Source: Galeopsis tetrahit (lineage: Eukaryota > Streptophyta > Magnoliopsida > Lamiales > Lamiaceae). Taken from it: a DNA stretch of 64,000 nucleotides. Below are positions 9,809 through 21,750 of the stretch, piece by piece (the first letter of the stretch is position 1; the number at the start of each line of letters is the position of its first letter). The DNA is taken from contig OY776119.1 in assembly GCA_963675135.1 (NCBI GenBank), positions 45,383,198-45,447,197 on the forward strand, read 5' to 3'. The notes beneath the pieces were generated by a model, which ran no database searches, was not told the DNA's origin, and was given only the letters and a program-made list of their open reading frames with translations. Position numbers and translations under genes: made by a program.

Positions 9809-10860
9809 CACTACAGGAAATAAGACATTTCGTGACGAAAAGTTTCGCGACGACACAAAAATTGTCACAATTTGTTACTTAAAGGTGACAAATTTTATTT
9901 TTCGTCATTAAAATACTAAAAATTGTGACAAAATTTAATTTCGCCATTATTTACAATTTTTTTCGTCACAATTTTTTAATTTTCATGACGATGTTAATAA
10001 ATATGTCACAATAATAATATGTGACAATTTTAATAATAATTGGTGACGAAATTTGACGTCATGAAAAATATATTTTCTTGACTATGCTAAACTTTCGTCA
10101 TTAATTATTAGAAATCATTTGTGATAAAATTATTTCATCGCAGTAATAATTAGTAACAATTTTAATAATAACTGGTGACGAAATTGAACGTCATGAAAAA
10201 TATATTTTCTTGACGATGCTAAACTTTCGTCATTAATTATTAGAATTAATTTGTGATGAAATTATTTCATCACAGTAGTAATTAGTGACAATTTTAATAA
10301 TAATTGGTGACGATATTCAACGACATAAAAAACATATTTTCATGACAGTACTATTTTTTATCATTAATTATTTGAAATATTTAGTGACAAATTGTTTTCG
10401 TCACAATAATTATTTGGTGACGATTTTAATAATTATTGGTGACAGATATTCAACGTCATAAAAAATATGTTTTCATGACAATAATATATTTTGTCATTAA
10501 TTAATTGAAATATTTAGTGACAAAATATTTTCGTCACAATAATAATTGATGACAATTTTAATAATTATTAGTTACAATATTTGACATCATAAATAATACT
10601 TATTTTCATGACGATACTATTTTTCGTCATTAATTATTCAAAATAATTAATGACAAATTTATTTCGTCACAATAATAATTAATGACCATTTTAATAATAA
10701 TTGATGGTGATATTTATCATCATAAAAAATATTTATTTTCACCACGATGCTATTTGTAGTTAATTATTCAAAATAATAGTGACAAAATTTATTTCGTCAC
10801 AAATCACAATAATAATCACTAACAATTTTAATAATAATTGGTTTTAATACGATTCATTTC
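9809..10860 (+). mobile_element. Terminal part of a CACTA (En/Spm) transposon
   Basis: The sequence cactacaggaaa at 9809 interrupts the Gypsy protease frame and matches the terminus of plant CACTA elements. The three bases before it (aca) would be half of a 3-bp target duplication. A ~1-kb subterminal region dense in gtgacga / tcgtcac motifs in both orientations follows, as expected for transposase-binding DNA. I searched downstream for a matching terminus ending in gtagtg and found none, so the right end is lost or outside this window. No CACTA transposase domain was recognised. Confidence 0.75.
9990..10850. repeat. Subterminal tandem array, ~131-bp unit, about 7 copies
   Basis: The marker acaattttaataat (with small changes) recurs near 10023, 10152, 10286, 10422, 10550, 10683 and 10815, giving a period of about 128-136 bp. 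Each unit carries ttggtgacga followed by cgtcattaattatt, so each unit can form a hairpin. Divergence increases toward the right-hand end. Confidence 0.8.
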
Positions 10861-12247
10861 CGCACATAATATAATTTATTTTTCAAACTCATACAAAAAA
10901 ATCATGAGTCATAAAACTACTATCACAAAAACACTACTATCAATTGAATATTTTGCAGTAACTATTGTAATCCATTGAAATAGACCAAAAGCAAATTAAA
11001 TTATAACATTCCTGTAATTAATTATAGTATGCAATTTCAACCGAGTGAAGTGTACTTACATATTTCCACGTAAATACACATACATATGTCCCTGTGGGTG
11101 TCGTAGAACATGTCGAAGATGTAGGGATTTGTCAAGACGCTGCAGAATCTGGTGGTGGTGATGTTGAGTGTCTGGTGCAATGTGATCTAGCGTCTCCAGT
11201 ACATTTGAACCATCTACTGCACTTTGCCTAAAATGCATCCACAATGTTGATGAATAGTTGTAAACACACACAATTGTACAAGTAAAAAAGTCAAATAAAA
11301 CAACCAAATGAATTTAAGGTTGCAAACCAAGAAAATGAATTTGAAAAATGAAAAAAAACAGCGTTACAGCAAGGAAACTGACAACTTAGAATTTAAAACT
11401 TAAAACTGAAAACTTAAAGGTAAACTTGAATTATCCCTACTCACCTTTGTCTGAAACATCTTTGTTATCTCTTGCTTCTTTCTCTGTGTCAGCCTAAACA
11501 AACCACAAGATCATCTACTTCAACAGACAGACAAATTAAACAAACTTTAGAACAAATAAAGAAACAGAAGAAAAAGAGAATCACTACCAATGCAATGAAG
11601 GCAGTGTGGATTTAAATTTTCAAGAAAAGCACCAAGTAAAGTAGACGTGTAGACTTTGGTTGGTTTATTTTGTTTCCAAGTTTAATGTGCAGGGCACGTA
11701 TCCCATCTGAAGTTAAAAAGATCAATCAAGAGGAATATATTCTCTATTAAATTTTATGAAATGAAGGTTAATTATATGTTAACTCTAACCACAATAAAGT
11801 TTAAAAAAAGAAATTGTTTACTGTTAATTCTAAATACACACATGTCAACCAGTTCATAAATACACTGGCAATGCAACATGAAAGCTCTTCAGAATTTGGG
11901 AAAGAAGATTACAATTTCATTTTTAACCTAGAGCTTTATAAGAACAAGAGGAATTGATGGTAAAAAAAAGAGCAGTTAAAATCCAGCAATTGTTGTTCAG
12001 AACAGACTTGGCAACTTTACCGCAATTAATTTATATTGTATTATAAAATAAAAAAATCCAACCATTTGCAAAATAAGTTAACACGAATTTTTTTATCCAA
12101 TTATTCTTCATTTCAGAACTATATAGTAGAATAGATGCGCAAAATAGGTACATTCAGAAATTAAATTGATAGTAAAAACATTGAAGTTTGAAGAATATAT
12201 ATAGAATTAGTTTGGAATATTGTAACAAAACAATTAATCTTTAATTA
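10861..12247. other. AT-rich region, no recognisable gene
   Basis: I see no convincing gene. A short minus-strand reading frame near 11056-11307 contains DHIAPDTQHHHH but matches no family I know. The DNA may be internal to the CACTA element that begins at 9809, but without its other end this cannot be decided. Confidence 0.4.
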
Positions 12248-12800
12248 CTAGGAGTAATATTTAGAAAGAGCTGCAGCGGCAGCAGCAAAATCATTAATGG
12301 TAAATGTAATCCAAGAATCCCCATCTGCACATTCAACATCAATTCTGAAATCCAAAATCTCTGTAGCTTTTTTCAGCATCTCATCTACTAAGTGTCTATT
12401 CTCCCTTGTACACCCGGAAGATCTTGCTTTAAGAATGAGATTAGCAAGAGCATCTATAGTGCACAAAGGGTGTAACTTAAATCTACAAAAAGAGCTATTT
12501 TTGTCCTCATTACATACCTTCATGTGAAGAATCTTGGCAAGGTCACCACTATAGCAATATCCGAAATTGAAAATGTTGGAAAGCCGGTTACACAGTACAA
12601 CATATTTTGATATTAAGAACTCCAATTCATGAGGATATCCAGCAATTATAACCACCACTTTCCAGTGTCCATGAATGGAATTATTGCCTTCTCCATCTTT
12701 TCTACAAGTGTAGAATAATCTAACTAATACGTGTCTTGGTCCTCAAACCTCGTGGTTACGCAGTCATTCACAAGCAGAATGCCACCCGCGGCTACTTTGA
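12248..12800 (-). pseudogene. CbxX/CfxQ-type AAA+ ATPase fragment
   Basis: Minus-strand remnant of the plant AAA+ proteins related to CbbX. From 12800 downward GGILLVNDC aligns with the Walker B region of the family (usually GILFVDEAY). A stop and frameshift follow near 12690, then VVIIAGYPHELEFLI (sensor-1 region), CNRLSNIFNFGYC and the C-terminal helical lid (GDLAKILHMK ... FKLHPLCTIDALANLI ... VDEMLKKA ... LDFRIDVEC) with a stop at 12248. The Walker B acid pair is altered and Walker A is absent. It is a 3' gene fragment, possibly captured by the neighbouring CACTA element. Confidence 0.75.
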
Positions 12801-15742
12801 GCTATATAATGATACTAAACATTTATTTTTAGCCCTCAACTCATTTTACCAATTATATATACAATAAAAATTGTGTTTCAAATTTCCTTCTTGAGAAAAG
12901 TTTATCTTCTTCACAAGAAAACTCCAAGAAAAACTTCTACACTCAAATTCTCTATTTTTTCTCACAAAGCAAAGTGGTGTGAACTTGTATTGTTGTAATC
13001 ACATCATTCAGAGCCCTTCACCACATGAAAATAATAATAATATCATCACAAAAGCTTATAGTCAGAATGACTGTAATATAGAAAGTACCTGCTAGTGCTA
13101 TCTGATGACAAGTTCCAGAGTCCAGACACCCATCACCCTCTTGAAGCTAGTGGAAAAAGTGCCTTTCATTTGTTAAGTTATGATCTGCTACTGAAAATGA
13201 GGCTCCTTCAGATCTACATAGTTAGCTAAATAATTTAAAAAGAAAATGAATCGGGCATATGCACTACTTTATTTTTATCACACTAACAATCTAAACAAAG
13301 TTTTACTGGCATGAGGAATTATATATCTTTGGTATACCACATATGATTTCACAGAACCTAAAAGCAAACAGGCAGAATTCCTGCGTCGAAGAATCTGCAT
13401 AAACATGATGAAGGGATAAGAATTAATAAAAACAAACAAAACAGAAAAGATTTGCATACCTGGAGCCATGGAGGACCGGAGGTGAAGCTGGAATATGGGA
13501 GGCAGAGCTGCTGTGCACCGTGGACCCGTGGCGGAGGACTGGAGGTACGCCGTGAGTTGGAGAGGGCTGATTCTGTGTGCCGGCGAGCACAAGGTGCAAT
13601 GTGGATGAGATGTTAACTGGCGAGTGGCAAGTGGCGAGGTACTGCAGGAGACTAATTTTAAGTTGCATTACAACCCTACTTCAAAATGTAGGTATATGAG
13701 AGAGTGTATCATTCCTAACCAACAACTATATAATTGTATATTACATGCCTAATCAATTACCTGATTGGCTCTTGGTACTAATATAACATGAAGCAACCTT
13801 TATAGTTAAGTTCATAAAACATAAAGCATGATTCTTCCAATTAGGTAGAAAATTTAACTAATTTTGTCTACTTAAAAAATAGCAAGGAGAGATTCAGTAC
13901 AAAACCATAAAATTTCTATAGAATACAATTTTTCCACGATTCTCGTAACTATTGCAATTTATGTAACAAAGCATTTGTTGTAAAATTGACATCCAAACTC
14001 TATGGACCAATGTAATCAATTAAATAAAACCTGGAACTGACCAAATAGATGAAAAACTCACAGCCAATTTCACAAGAAACTAACACTAGTCAATTCCCCA
14101 TCATGGAATGCCTATCCTGTTTACAGCAGATAGGTCTCATCAATTTCACTTTCATAGGTCAGACATACATGACAAACAAATATTGACCAACATCTGTAGT
14201 AATATAATTATTCAAGGCAGTAGTTAGGACAACACTGAATTGTACTTTTATGCTACCAACCAAACCAAGAAAATGGGAGTTCCTTCCACAGTTTTAGTGC
14301 AATATTATTTTTTACTTTAGTGATAGACCATATTTTAAGAAAGCTCTTGCCAGGACCCAAGAGTATTTAAGTTTCTGTGAGAGAATTCCTGGCTTTTATG
14401 TGAAACTAATTGCCCGTGTTGATATTTAGTCTATTAGGTGGACAAGTCAACAATGGATGTAAAGAATACCAATGTCAGCAGTTTTTATCACCAAGTTAAC
14501 TAAAAAAACTGATGTCAATATAATCTTCTACTTGCTAAAGAGTATAAATTCTTCTAATAATCAAAAGATTTTATAAAAAAAAATAGATCAAAAAAATAAT
14601 GCAAAGGCATGTAAAACTTAAAAATTAGGTTTCATTCTTGTCATCAAAATAATCCAACTAATCCGCCATAACATGATAGAAACACTAATTAATCTAAGTA
14701 ATAGCAGAATTAACATAAACAGCCGAATCAATAAAAACTTATGCAATAATCCAAGAATCATCCTATTCAAGAATTAACCGAATCAGACTTATTATGCGAT
14801 ATGCCGTAGAGGACTTGTGCAATAATCTAAAAATTAACAGGATCAGCATAAACTTTAATTTAATTTCAAATCACAAACGTATAAATTGCCAATAGAAAAG
14901 TTGGATACCTGAGTAGAGAGACGGGTCGAGACAAACGTATAAATCACCAAATTACGACCGTCGACGAAAAGCGAGTATCACCTGCAAGAACAAAGGGCGT
15001 TTGAGAATTAAATACCGGACGTCTGTGTGGAAATCCCAGGTGCATACTTCAAGAACATCGATCACTCTATATAAATCAGTTTCAACAAGAATTTAGGTTT
15101 CCCTCCTGATTTACCTGCCTTTCTCAAATCCATCTTTTCCAAGCGCGCGTCTTTTTCCAAATTTTAGTGATAAATTTGTTTTATTTTTTAGATATTCAAT
15201 TTATTTATATCCATTTAAAATGCATAATATTTGAGAATATTTTGTATTTTAAAAAAATTTCATTAAATGTGTTAATTTATGATTTATAATAATTTTAATT
15301 GTGTTTTTCAAATTTAACGATAATTAAATTAAAATTTTCTCACTTAATGCAATATTTTAATTAGAATCTTAATTTATGAGATCGTACATTGAAGAAGTGA
15401 TAATTTAGCACACTAATCACTTAGGGATATACATCAAATAGAAGTTTGTATAAATTACTAGTAGTAGAATATTGAAATTTGTTTAATTGGTTGATCTCCA
15501 TTCTTGTTTTATTATTATATAGTACTAGTAGTCTAGTAACAATGGAGCAACCTATAAATTAATAGTAGTAAAACATTGAAATTTACCTAATTGCTTGATC
15601 TCAACTTTTTTTGTTATGATACAGTACTAGTATCAATGGAGCATCCAGCAATCAACTACAGTGGATTACAAAACAATTTAAACACATTTATATCCGTGAT
15701 AAATTTATATAAAATATAACATACAATGTTATTTCAGATATA
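12801..15742. other. AT-rich intergenic region, no recognisable gene
   Basis: No domain was recognised on either strand. The minus strand has short open frames at 13278-13668 in a slightly GC-richer patch with no family match. A TATA-like string (ctatataaatc near 15067) and pyrimidine-rich DNA near 15110-15150 look like a promoter or 5' leader relic but lead to no coding sequence. The rest (15160-15740) is simple AT-rich DNA. Confidence 0.4.
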
Positions 15743-15853
15743 CTCCCTCTGTCCACTAAAAGTGTGTTCATTTTATTTTTTTTGGTTCACAAAAAATATG
15801 CTTATTCTATTTGAATAATTCACTTTTGAATATTTTTTCTACTTTACTACCAA
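15743..15853. mobile_element. Half Stowaway-like MITE
   Basis: After a TA dinucleotide comes ctccctctgtccactaaa, the terminus of Tc1/mariner-derived Stowaway MITEs. The complementary right terminus is absent; a Copia gag remnant begins within about 100 bp. Confidence 0.6.
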
Positions 15854-15924
15854 GATTGAGTATCTACCAAATATATTCTTTACCGCCGCCGCCTCTCCCC
15901 TCTTCGTCGAGCTCATCGCCTCTC

Positions 15925-16480
15925 CTCATGAATGTCCTCATTTACATGTTTACCGTGACACTTTCTTTCTCAAATTATCTCCTCTGGAAGAAACAAGTCG
16001 TTTTAATGCTCACTTATGCCGATCTCTATAGCCTCGTGGACGGCACATCCACCGCCCCTGCTGCCACTCATCCCACCTTCGCCGCCTGGAAATCGAAGGA
16101 TCAGAAGGTACTTGCCTTTCTTCTCTCATCTCTCACCGAAGAGTCTGACCGATGTCATTCAGTGTGACACGGCCCGTGAAACATGGCTTGCCCTAGAGGA
16201 TGCTTTCAGCCACTCCTCTCAGTTCCGTACCACTCAACTTCGTGATGAACTTCTTCTCCTCAAACGTGAGTCCCTCTTTGTTGCCGAATACAGTCACTGT
16301 TTTAAAGTCTAGTGCGACCAATTTGTCGCGATCGGCAAACCCGTGGACAGTTCCGAGATGTCGCATTGTTTCTTGCGGGGACTCGGTCCCAAATTCAGTG
16401 GCGGTCCCAAATTCAGTGATTTTGACGACACCAGAATGGCCTTCGCGCCCGCCTTCCATAACTTGACTATTGCTCAATTT
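15925..16480 (+). pseudogene. Copia gag N-terminal fragment, frameshifted
   Basis: Begins with MNVLIYMFTVTLS and SNYLLWKKQVVLML, the N-terminal Copia-gag motif, continues LYSLVDGT and FAAWKSKDQKVLAFLL. After a frameshift near 16145 it continues VIQCDTARETWLALEDAFS and LRDELLLLK. It stops near 16312 and degenerate gag continues briefly. It belongs to the same family as the gag at 52070-52423 on the other strand. There are no LTRs and no pol here. Confidence 0.82.
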
Positions 16481-17350
16481 TGATCCAAGTTCACCTTTAG
16501 ATATATTTAGTTTCAATATTAAATTTTTTGTCCAATTTTTACCCAAAATTGTTAGTATTGAAAAGGATATTTAGAGCACAATTTTAGTCCGGAAACTATG
16601 CATTTTTTTTAATCCTATAACTTAAATTAGAGGATTTTTTTTTTAGGTATTTTAACTTTCACTTTTTTTTTTTAAAACGTCCCAAAAAAGATAATAAAAA
16701 AATCCATTTATGTCCAAATTTTTTTAAAATTGGTTAAATTACGTACAATTTCCGCCTTTTTACGTTCAATAACGAGAAAAAAATATTTACGTACCGTAAC
16801 TTTAACCTTTTTTTAAAAATGTCTTAAAAATATTTTATTTACGTCATTTTTCTGTATTTTGTAAATTGTAAATAATAACTTATAATTTTTTTTTGTAAAT
16901 CCACATGGTCATTGTTTTTCCATGCTGAGCAAGTCAAGCTCGACCACGTTTTAATTTTTTCGGTTATTCATAATTTTTATGCGTACGTGACAAAAGTATG
17001 AGTGAAATGATATCGTTTTAGTGACTCCAACAAAAATTTGACGCGAATTAATCAATTAATCAAGTTACAAAATTATGGGACGTGAAAAAATATATTTTAG
17101 TTAAGTTTGACCCATGTTGAGTCACGTTAACCCGAGTTTGACCCATGAATTTATAATTCAAATTTACACAATTATCTATATTTCATAAAGTTTTACTCTA
17201 TAGTGTTTTATTTTATAAAAATAGGAATAGAGATAAACAAGGTTTGACTATGAAGTTTCCATTAAATTTAATACGTACCAACGCGGTATTGTGGGGACAA
17301 AATGAAAGCATTGACTTGGTCTTAGTTTCTTTGATAATACAAGCAAATTG
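16481..17350. other. AT-rich region, no gene
   Basis: Homopolymer-rich DNA with scattered aacgtccc / gggacgt motifs like those of the hairpin element at 56286-56463. The string attgctcaattttgatccaa at 16469 recurs at 39949, so both stretches carry the same unnamed repeat, broken in each case by other insertions. No coding sequence is supported. Confidence 0.4.
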
Positions 17351-17354
17351 AAAG

Positions 17355-17655
17355 TATGTTCTAGAGTGCATTTGGTCCTGTACCGTTTGGTTACTATGGA
17401 AAGCTAGAAACCGTAGAATCTTCAGAGGTGAGGAAATTAATCCGGTGAAGATCGACGTTTGAGGAGATCAAAGCAAGAACGTTTGAGGAGTCTATTTTTT
17501 TGGTACGTACCAATCATTTCTCCTTTTCAAATGAATGTTGTAATTTTAAACTATATTGTAAGAAGCCTTGACACCGTTTGTCTTTCCATTGGCTTAGTTT
17601 GAGTACCTCTAGTACTCGTTAATATATTCTGTTTTTCGTCCAAAAAAAATAAATA
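17355..17655 (+). mobile_element. LINE 3'-end fragment with A-rich tail
   Basis: Encodes WSCTVWLLWKARNRRIF, equivalent to the C-terminal end of the zf-RVT region of the LINE at 40090-44356 (CMIVWFIWKARNEKIF). A 3' untranslated region follows with the family-like phrase ttgagtacctctagtactcg and an A-rich tail at 17642-17658. It is a severely 5'-truncated copy of a related but different LINE subfamily. Confidence 0.72.
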
Positions 17656-18813
17656 ATAATATCTGGTCTTGATGATATACAGAATAGTTTATAGGAGAAG
17701 ACATGTCTAGAAACTACGACAATTGGGAGAGATTGGTGGCAGCGGTGATAAAAGAGAGAAGAGATATGGGAGTTGTGTCATCAACCTTCAACAACTCCCA
17801 GCAATTGCTCTGAAGCATCATCAAGTTTCCAGTCGACGGATTTCGAGCTCGAAAAGAAACCAGAATCATGCAGTTCCCAGGCTGGTTTCTGTAAAAGGTG
17901 TTTTGAAGAGCATTCGAGAGTTGGGCAAGGGAAGATTTGGAACTTCAAACCTCACTCAGCTACAGGAATATAAAAATCTCGGACCAAGATTTTTTAGCTG
18001 AATGAAGTCACCTTGTAATGAAGAAGTTGGTGGGTGAAGTGACAGTGACAGAGTGACAGAAGAAGAATTTAAAAATGTGTTTGGAATCAGGCATGAAAAT
18101 GTGGCTGCACCAAGGGCATACTACTTCTCAAACGACTCCAAAGAAAACTTTATATTCAATGATTACCATACCCGGGGAAACTTATATGATATTGTACGTA
18201 CAGGTACCATTATATGAAATCAGATGGTGGGTTTCTTATATATATATATATATATAGACTATAAATGGTCTAAATTTGTTAATCATGTTGTCAACTCATA
18301 TGATATGCAGAAGGGATCATGATCGTCTTTGAAAGAATTCCGTCTCATCTAAAAGTCCGAACTTGTAGAGAGGTGGAGAATTAATTCTTGTATATTAATT
18401 CCTAACACTCCCTCTCACTCGTGCGCCGGATTAACACCGTCAATGTGGTGGGAAGCTGGTCCATGGAAACATAACCTCCTCCAATATTTTTGTTAACTCT
18501 CAGCAGTATGGTTGTGTGTCTGATTTCGGTTTGGCTGCCATAATGAAAATTCCAGCAAATCCGGGTGGTCTACATTATCATGCCTCAAAATACGAATTAA
18601 AGAATGTGTCACATGAAAGTGATGTCTACTGCTTCGGAGTTGTGTTGCACGAACTTCTTACTGGTAGATCGCCCGTGTAGTCACCAGGTTCCCATAAAAA
18701 TGTAGACACAGAATCTTGGGCTCGTTCCATAAAACCTAGAGATTTGTTTGGATTGCAGTGTGAAGAATCTGATATGTTTAATTTAGTACCTGAAAGTGAA
18801 ATTTCAGGCCTAA

Positions 18814-20259
18814 TGTTGGGATATGAATCCTATAAACAATGTTCTAATTGATGAAAGTATGTTTTGATGGCCAAAAGCAACTTAAAGTTAGTGATATATG
18901 TGGTTCTAAGTCATCTTAACTAAGTCATCTGAATATAAGCTTACTAATCTGATGAGAAACTTAAATTGAGATTACTAATCTTAATGGTATCTGAAATAAG
19001 TTTACTGATCTTATATAGTAATATTAAGAATAAGTTTACTGATCTTAACTAAAGAATACTGGAATAAGATTACTGATCTGAGTATGGAAACTGAGAATAA
19101 TTTTAGTGATCTTATATAAGATATTTGAATCTGAGTTACTGATCTGATATACTTACTGATCTTATATGCTTACTGTATATGTAAGTTACTGATCTTAGTA
19201 TTTACTGATCTTATATGAAAGTTATTGAACTTACATGAGTTACTGATCTTATTGTTTACTGATCTGATATATGAACTGTTAGGAACTAAGCTGATGTTTT
19301 GAATTGTATAGACAACTTATAGTATAGGACTTTGATATACTCATCTGTATATAGTTCAGTTGATGTATAGATAGGTTTTATATATGTAAAGTTGTATTCT
19401 ATTGTATTCAGCATTGTAAAGTTCAGAACAGTAGATTAGGAATAGATTAGAGGAAGATTAGAAGACTAATGAAGACTCAGAGGACTACTTCAGAATAAGA
19501 AGACTTCAAAGAAGAATTGAAGATAAGCTTAGAAGAAATCTGGAGAAGTTTTGAAAGGCTTTAAGTTACTGTGCTGACTGACTCAGTAGAGTAAAAATCA
19601 GAACAGTAAGTTACTGTGCTGATTTGGTGAATTTGAAGAATAAGTTTGGAAAGCTTATTTAAAGAGTAACTGAAGATTTATTGAAGATAAGCTGACTTGG
19701 AAGTGGAAGGAAGTTACAAAGTCGGTTACAAGAAGAAGTTACAAAAACAGTTTTAGAGTTAGTTGAGAGTTAGTTCACAAATTGCTAACTGTCATACTAA
19801 GTTCTATAAATACTGTGTAATCTCCTACTGCTTAGACTACTGATCAAAAAGCGTTTACAAGCAATCTAAGTCTACAGAGCACAAAGAAGAACTCACAGAG
19901 TTGAAGGAGATTAATAAAACTTCACAACTGGAGTTGTGAGAGTGGATGTAGACATTTGTCGAACCACTATAAAATTCTGTGTTCTTTACTTTTCTGTTTG
20001 ATATTTGTTTGGTATTTGTTAAAACAAGAACAGTAGAATTTACTAAGTAAGGATCTAAAGAAAAGTTGAGTATAAACTAGTAAGGCCCATATTGTTTTGA
20101 AAGTACTGATCTGAGCTAAGTAAGCACAGTACAGTACATAAGAAGACTAAATTCCGCATTGCATATTCTGATATTTTGAAAGATTTTTGAAAGTATATTC
20201 ACCCCTCCCCTCTAGACTTTCTTAGCTTACTCAATCTTAACTCAACTTTGGGACCAACA
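18814..20259 (+). repeat. 5' LTR (family A), 1446 bp
   Basis: U3 is filled with variants of ttactgatctta / gatctga (about 20 copies from 18955 to 19270). A TATA box ttctataaatac sits near 19802, followed by the R/U5-like part with tagtggttcgacaa-type sequence in reverse near 19955. Compared with the 3' LTR it lacks about 215 bp after 19912. Confidence 0.9.
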
Positions 20260-20261
20260 AG

Positions 20262-20275
20262 TGGTATCAGAGCAG
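20262..20275 (+). other. Primer-binding site, initiator tRNA-Met
   Basis: tggtatcagagcag, two bases after the LTR end, complementary to the 3' end of initiator tRNA-Met. Same priming as the minus-strand element at 6696. Confidence 0.92.
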
Positions 20276-20420
20276 AGGTTCTTTGGACTGCTGTTTCTTG
20301 ATAACCTTGTAGATCTTGAGGGAAATCTCACTGATCTTAATACTATTTCTTGATATTTGTCATTATCTGACTACTTGAAAATTATCTGCTATACTACTGA
20401 ACTTATCTGTCTGATCAAAC

Positions 20421-21718
20421 ATGGATACTAATGCTACAAAACTGCTTAAGTTCTCTATTTCAGATTATGATCGTGATGACGACTTGGCACTCGTGGCCAA
20501 ACAAGAGATTGAGGTATCATCTATTACTTCATTTCGTTCTTGTGATAGTTCTGAAACTGATGAAAGTGATACGACTGACAGCGGTGTAAGAAGTAGTCTT
20601 CATCACTTTAATGAAGTGACTGAAGAAGACCTCATACTCGTTAACAAAGCCTACATGGAAGTCAGCGACGAGAACATTGCTTTAAAACAAGAAATCATTA
20701 GTCTCAGAGAAGCACAGTAAGAGCAGACCCTAAATTAATTACCTTAAAAGAACGCTTAATAGAAGAGTTGTCACAACTTAAAGATAAGTATGCATCAATA
20801 GAAAATTTATATAATGGTATGCTCAAGACTCAAGCTCTCGAAACTAATGAATTCAATGATTTAAAGATTAAATGTGAAAAACTTGAAGAGCGCAATAGAT
20901 TCTTAGAATCTGAAGTAGTGAGCCTAGATCGAAAGCTATCTGGGATGATTAACTCTACTAAGATTAATCAAACTATCTCAGACAGATATAGAGCTCCAAA
21001 TGATAAAAGAGGAATAGGTACTGATCTGCCTAGTCCATCTACTTCAGAATTTAAGAACACTAATGGAGCTAGTACAAGTTCTTTGCAACTAGATAAAGGA
21101 AAAGAACCTATGACTTATGATGATGATCCAAAACTCAAAGTACAGTCTAAATACATCCCTTCTACTACCAAGAATGGTAAAATGAAGAATGTATTAAGAC
21201 CAGTACAGTCAAGATCATACCAGAAGAGTTATACTCCTCTGACCAGATCAGATCAGTCCTGGAATCAGAAGAGACAAACTCAGAACAGTAGGTCAAGACA
21301 AGCACAGGCAAGTTGGGAACAACCTAGACCTCCTTTCATAAGGCAGTCTTAGCTGTATTCAACTAAACCTAGGAGATTTGTGCCTCATTATCATAACAAA
21401 CCTGTTCTTTATCCTCCTCCTTTATCCTACAATATCATTGGTGAGGAAAGACCAAAACGCATCTATAAGCCGTATGGTCCACATGCTTTTAGACCATATT
21501 CAAACTATTACAGACATACTGATCTTACTAAAAAAGGGATAGAACCAAGGAAAGGCTATCTCAGAAAAATAGATCCTAAGTCTGCTGATAATTCTGAACT
21601 GGTTAATAAAGTACTGTTCTGTGATAAATTTGGAAGAAAACTAAAGAGGTCCCACTTATTCAAATCCTCAATGTTCACTTGGGTACCTCTCTCTACTAAC
21701 CCCCAAGGACCCCAATAA
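20421..21718 (+). pseudogene. Shortened and broken gag of the 18814-27307 element
   Basis: Three consecutive open segments (20421-20720, 20768-21352, 21380-21718) separated by stops or frame changes. The first starts MDTNATKLLKFSISDYD and moves straight into an acidic region and coiled coil (DLILVNKAYMEVSDENIALKQ). The UBN2-type capsid domain and CCHC knuckle seen in the 712-aa Gag at 4429-6567 are absent. The later segments are Ser/Lys/Gln-rich linker before the protease. I infer an internal deletion that removed capsid and nucleocapsid, leaving the extension that follows them. Confidence 0.75.
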
Positions 21719-21750
21719 ACTAGGGTACCTAAGTTATTAAGATCACTACC

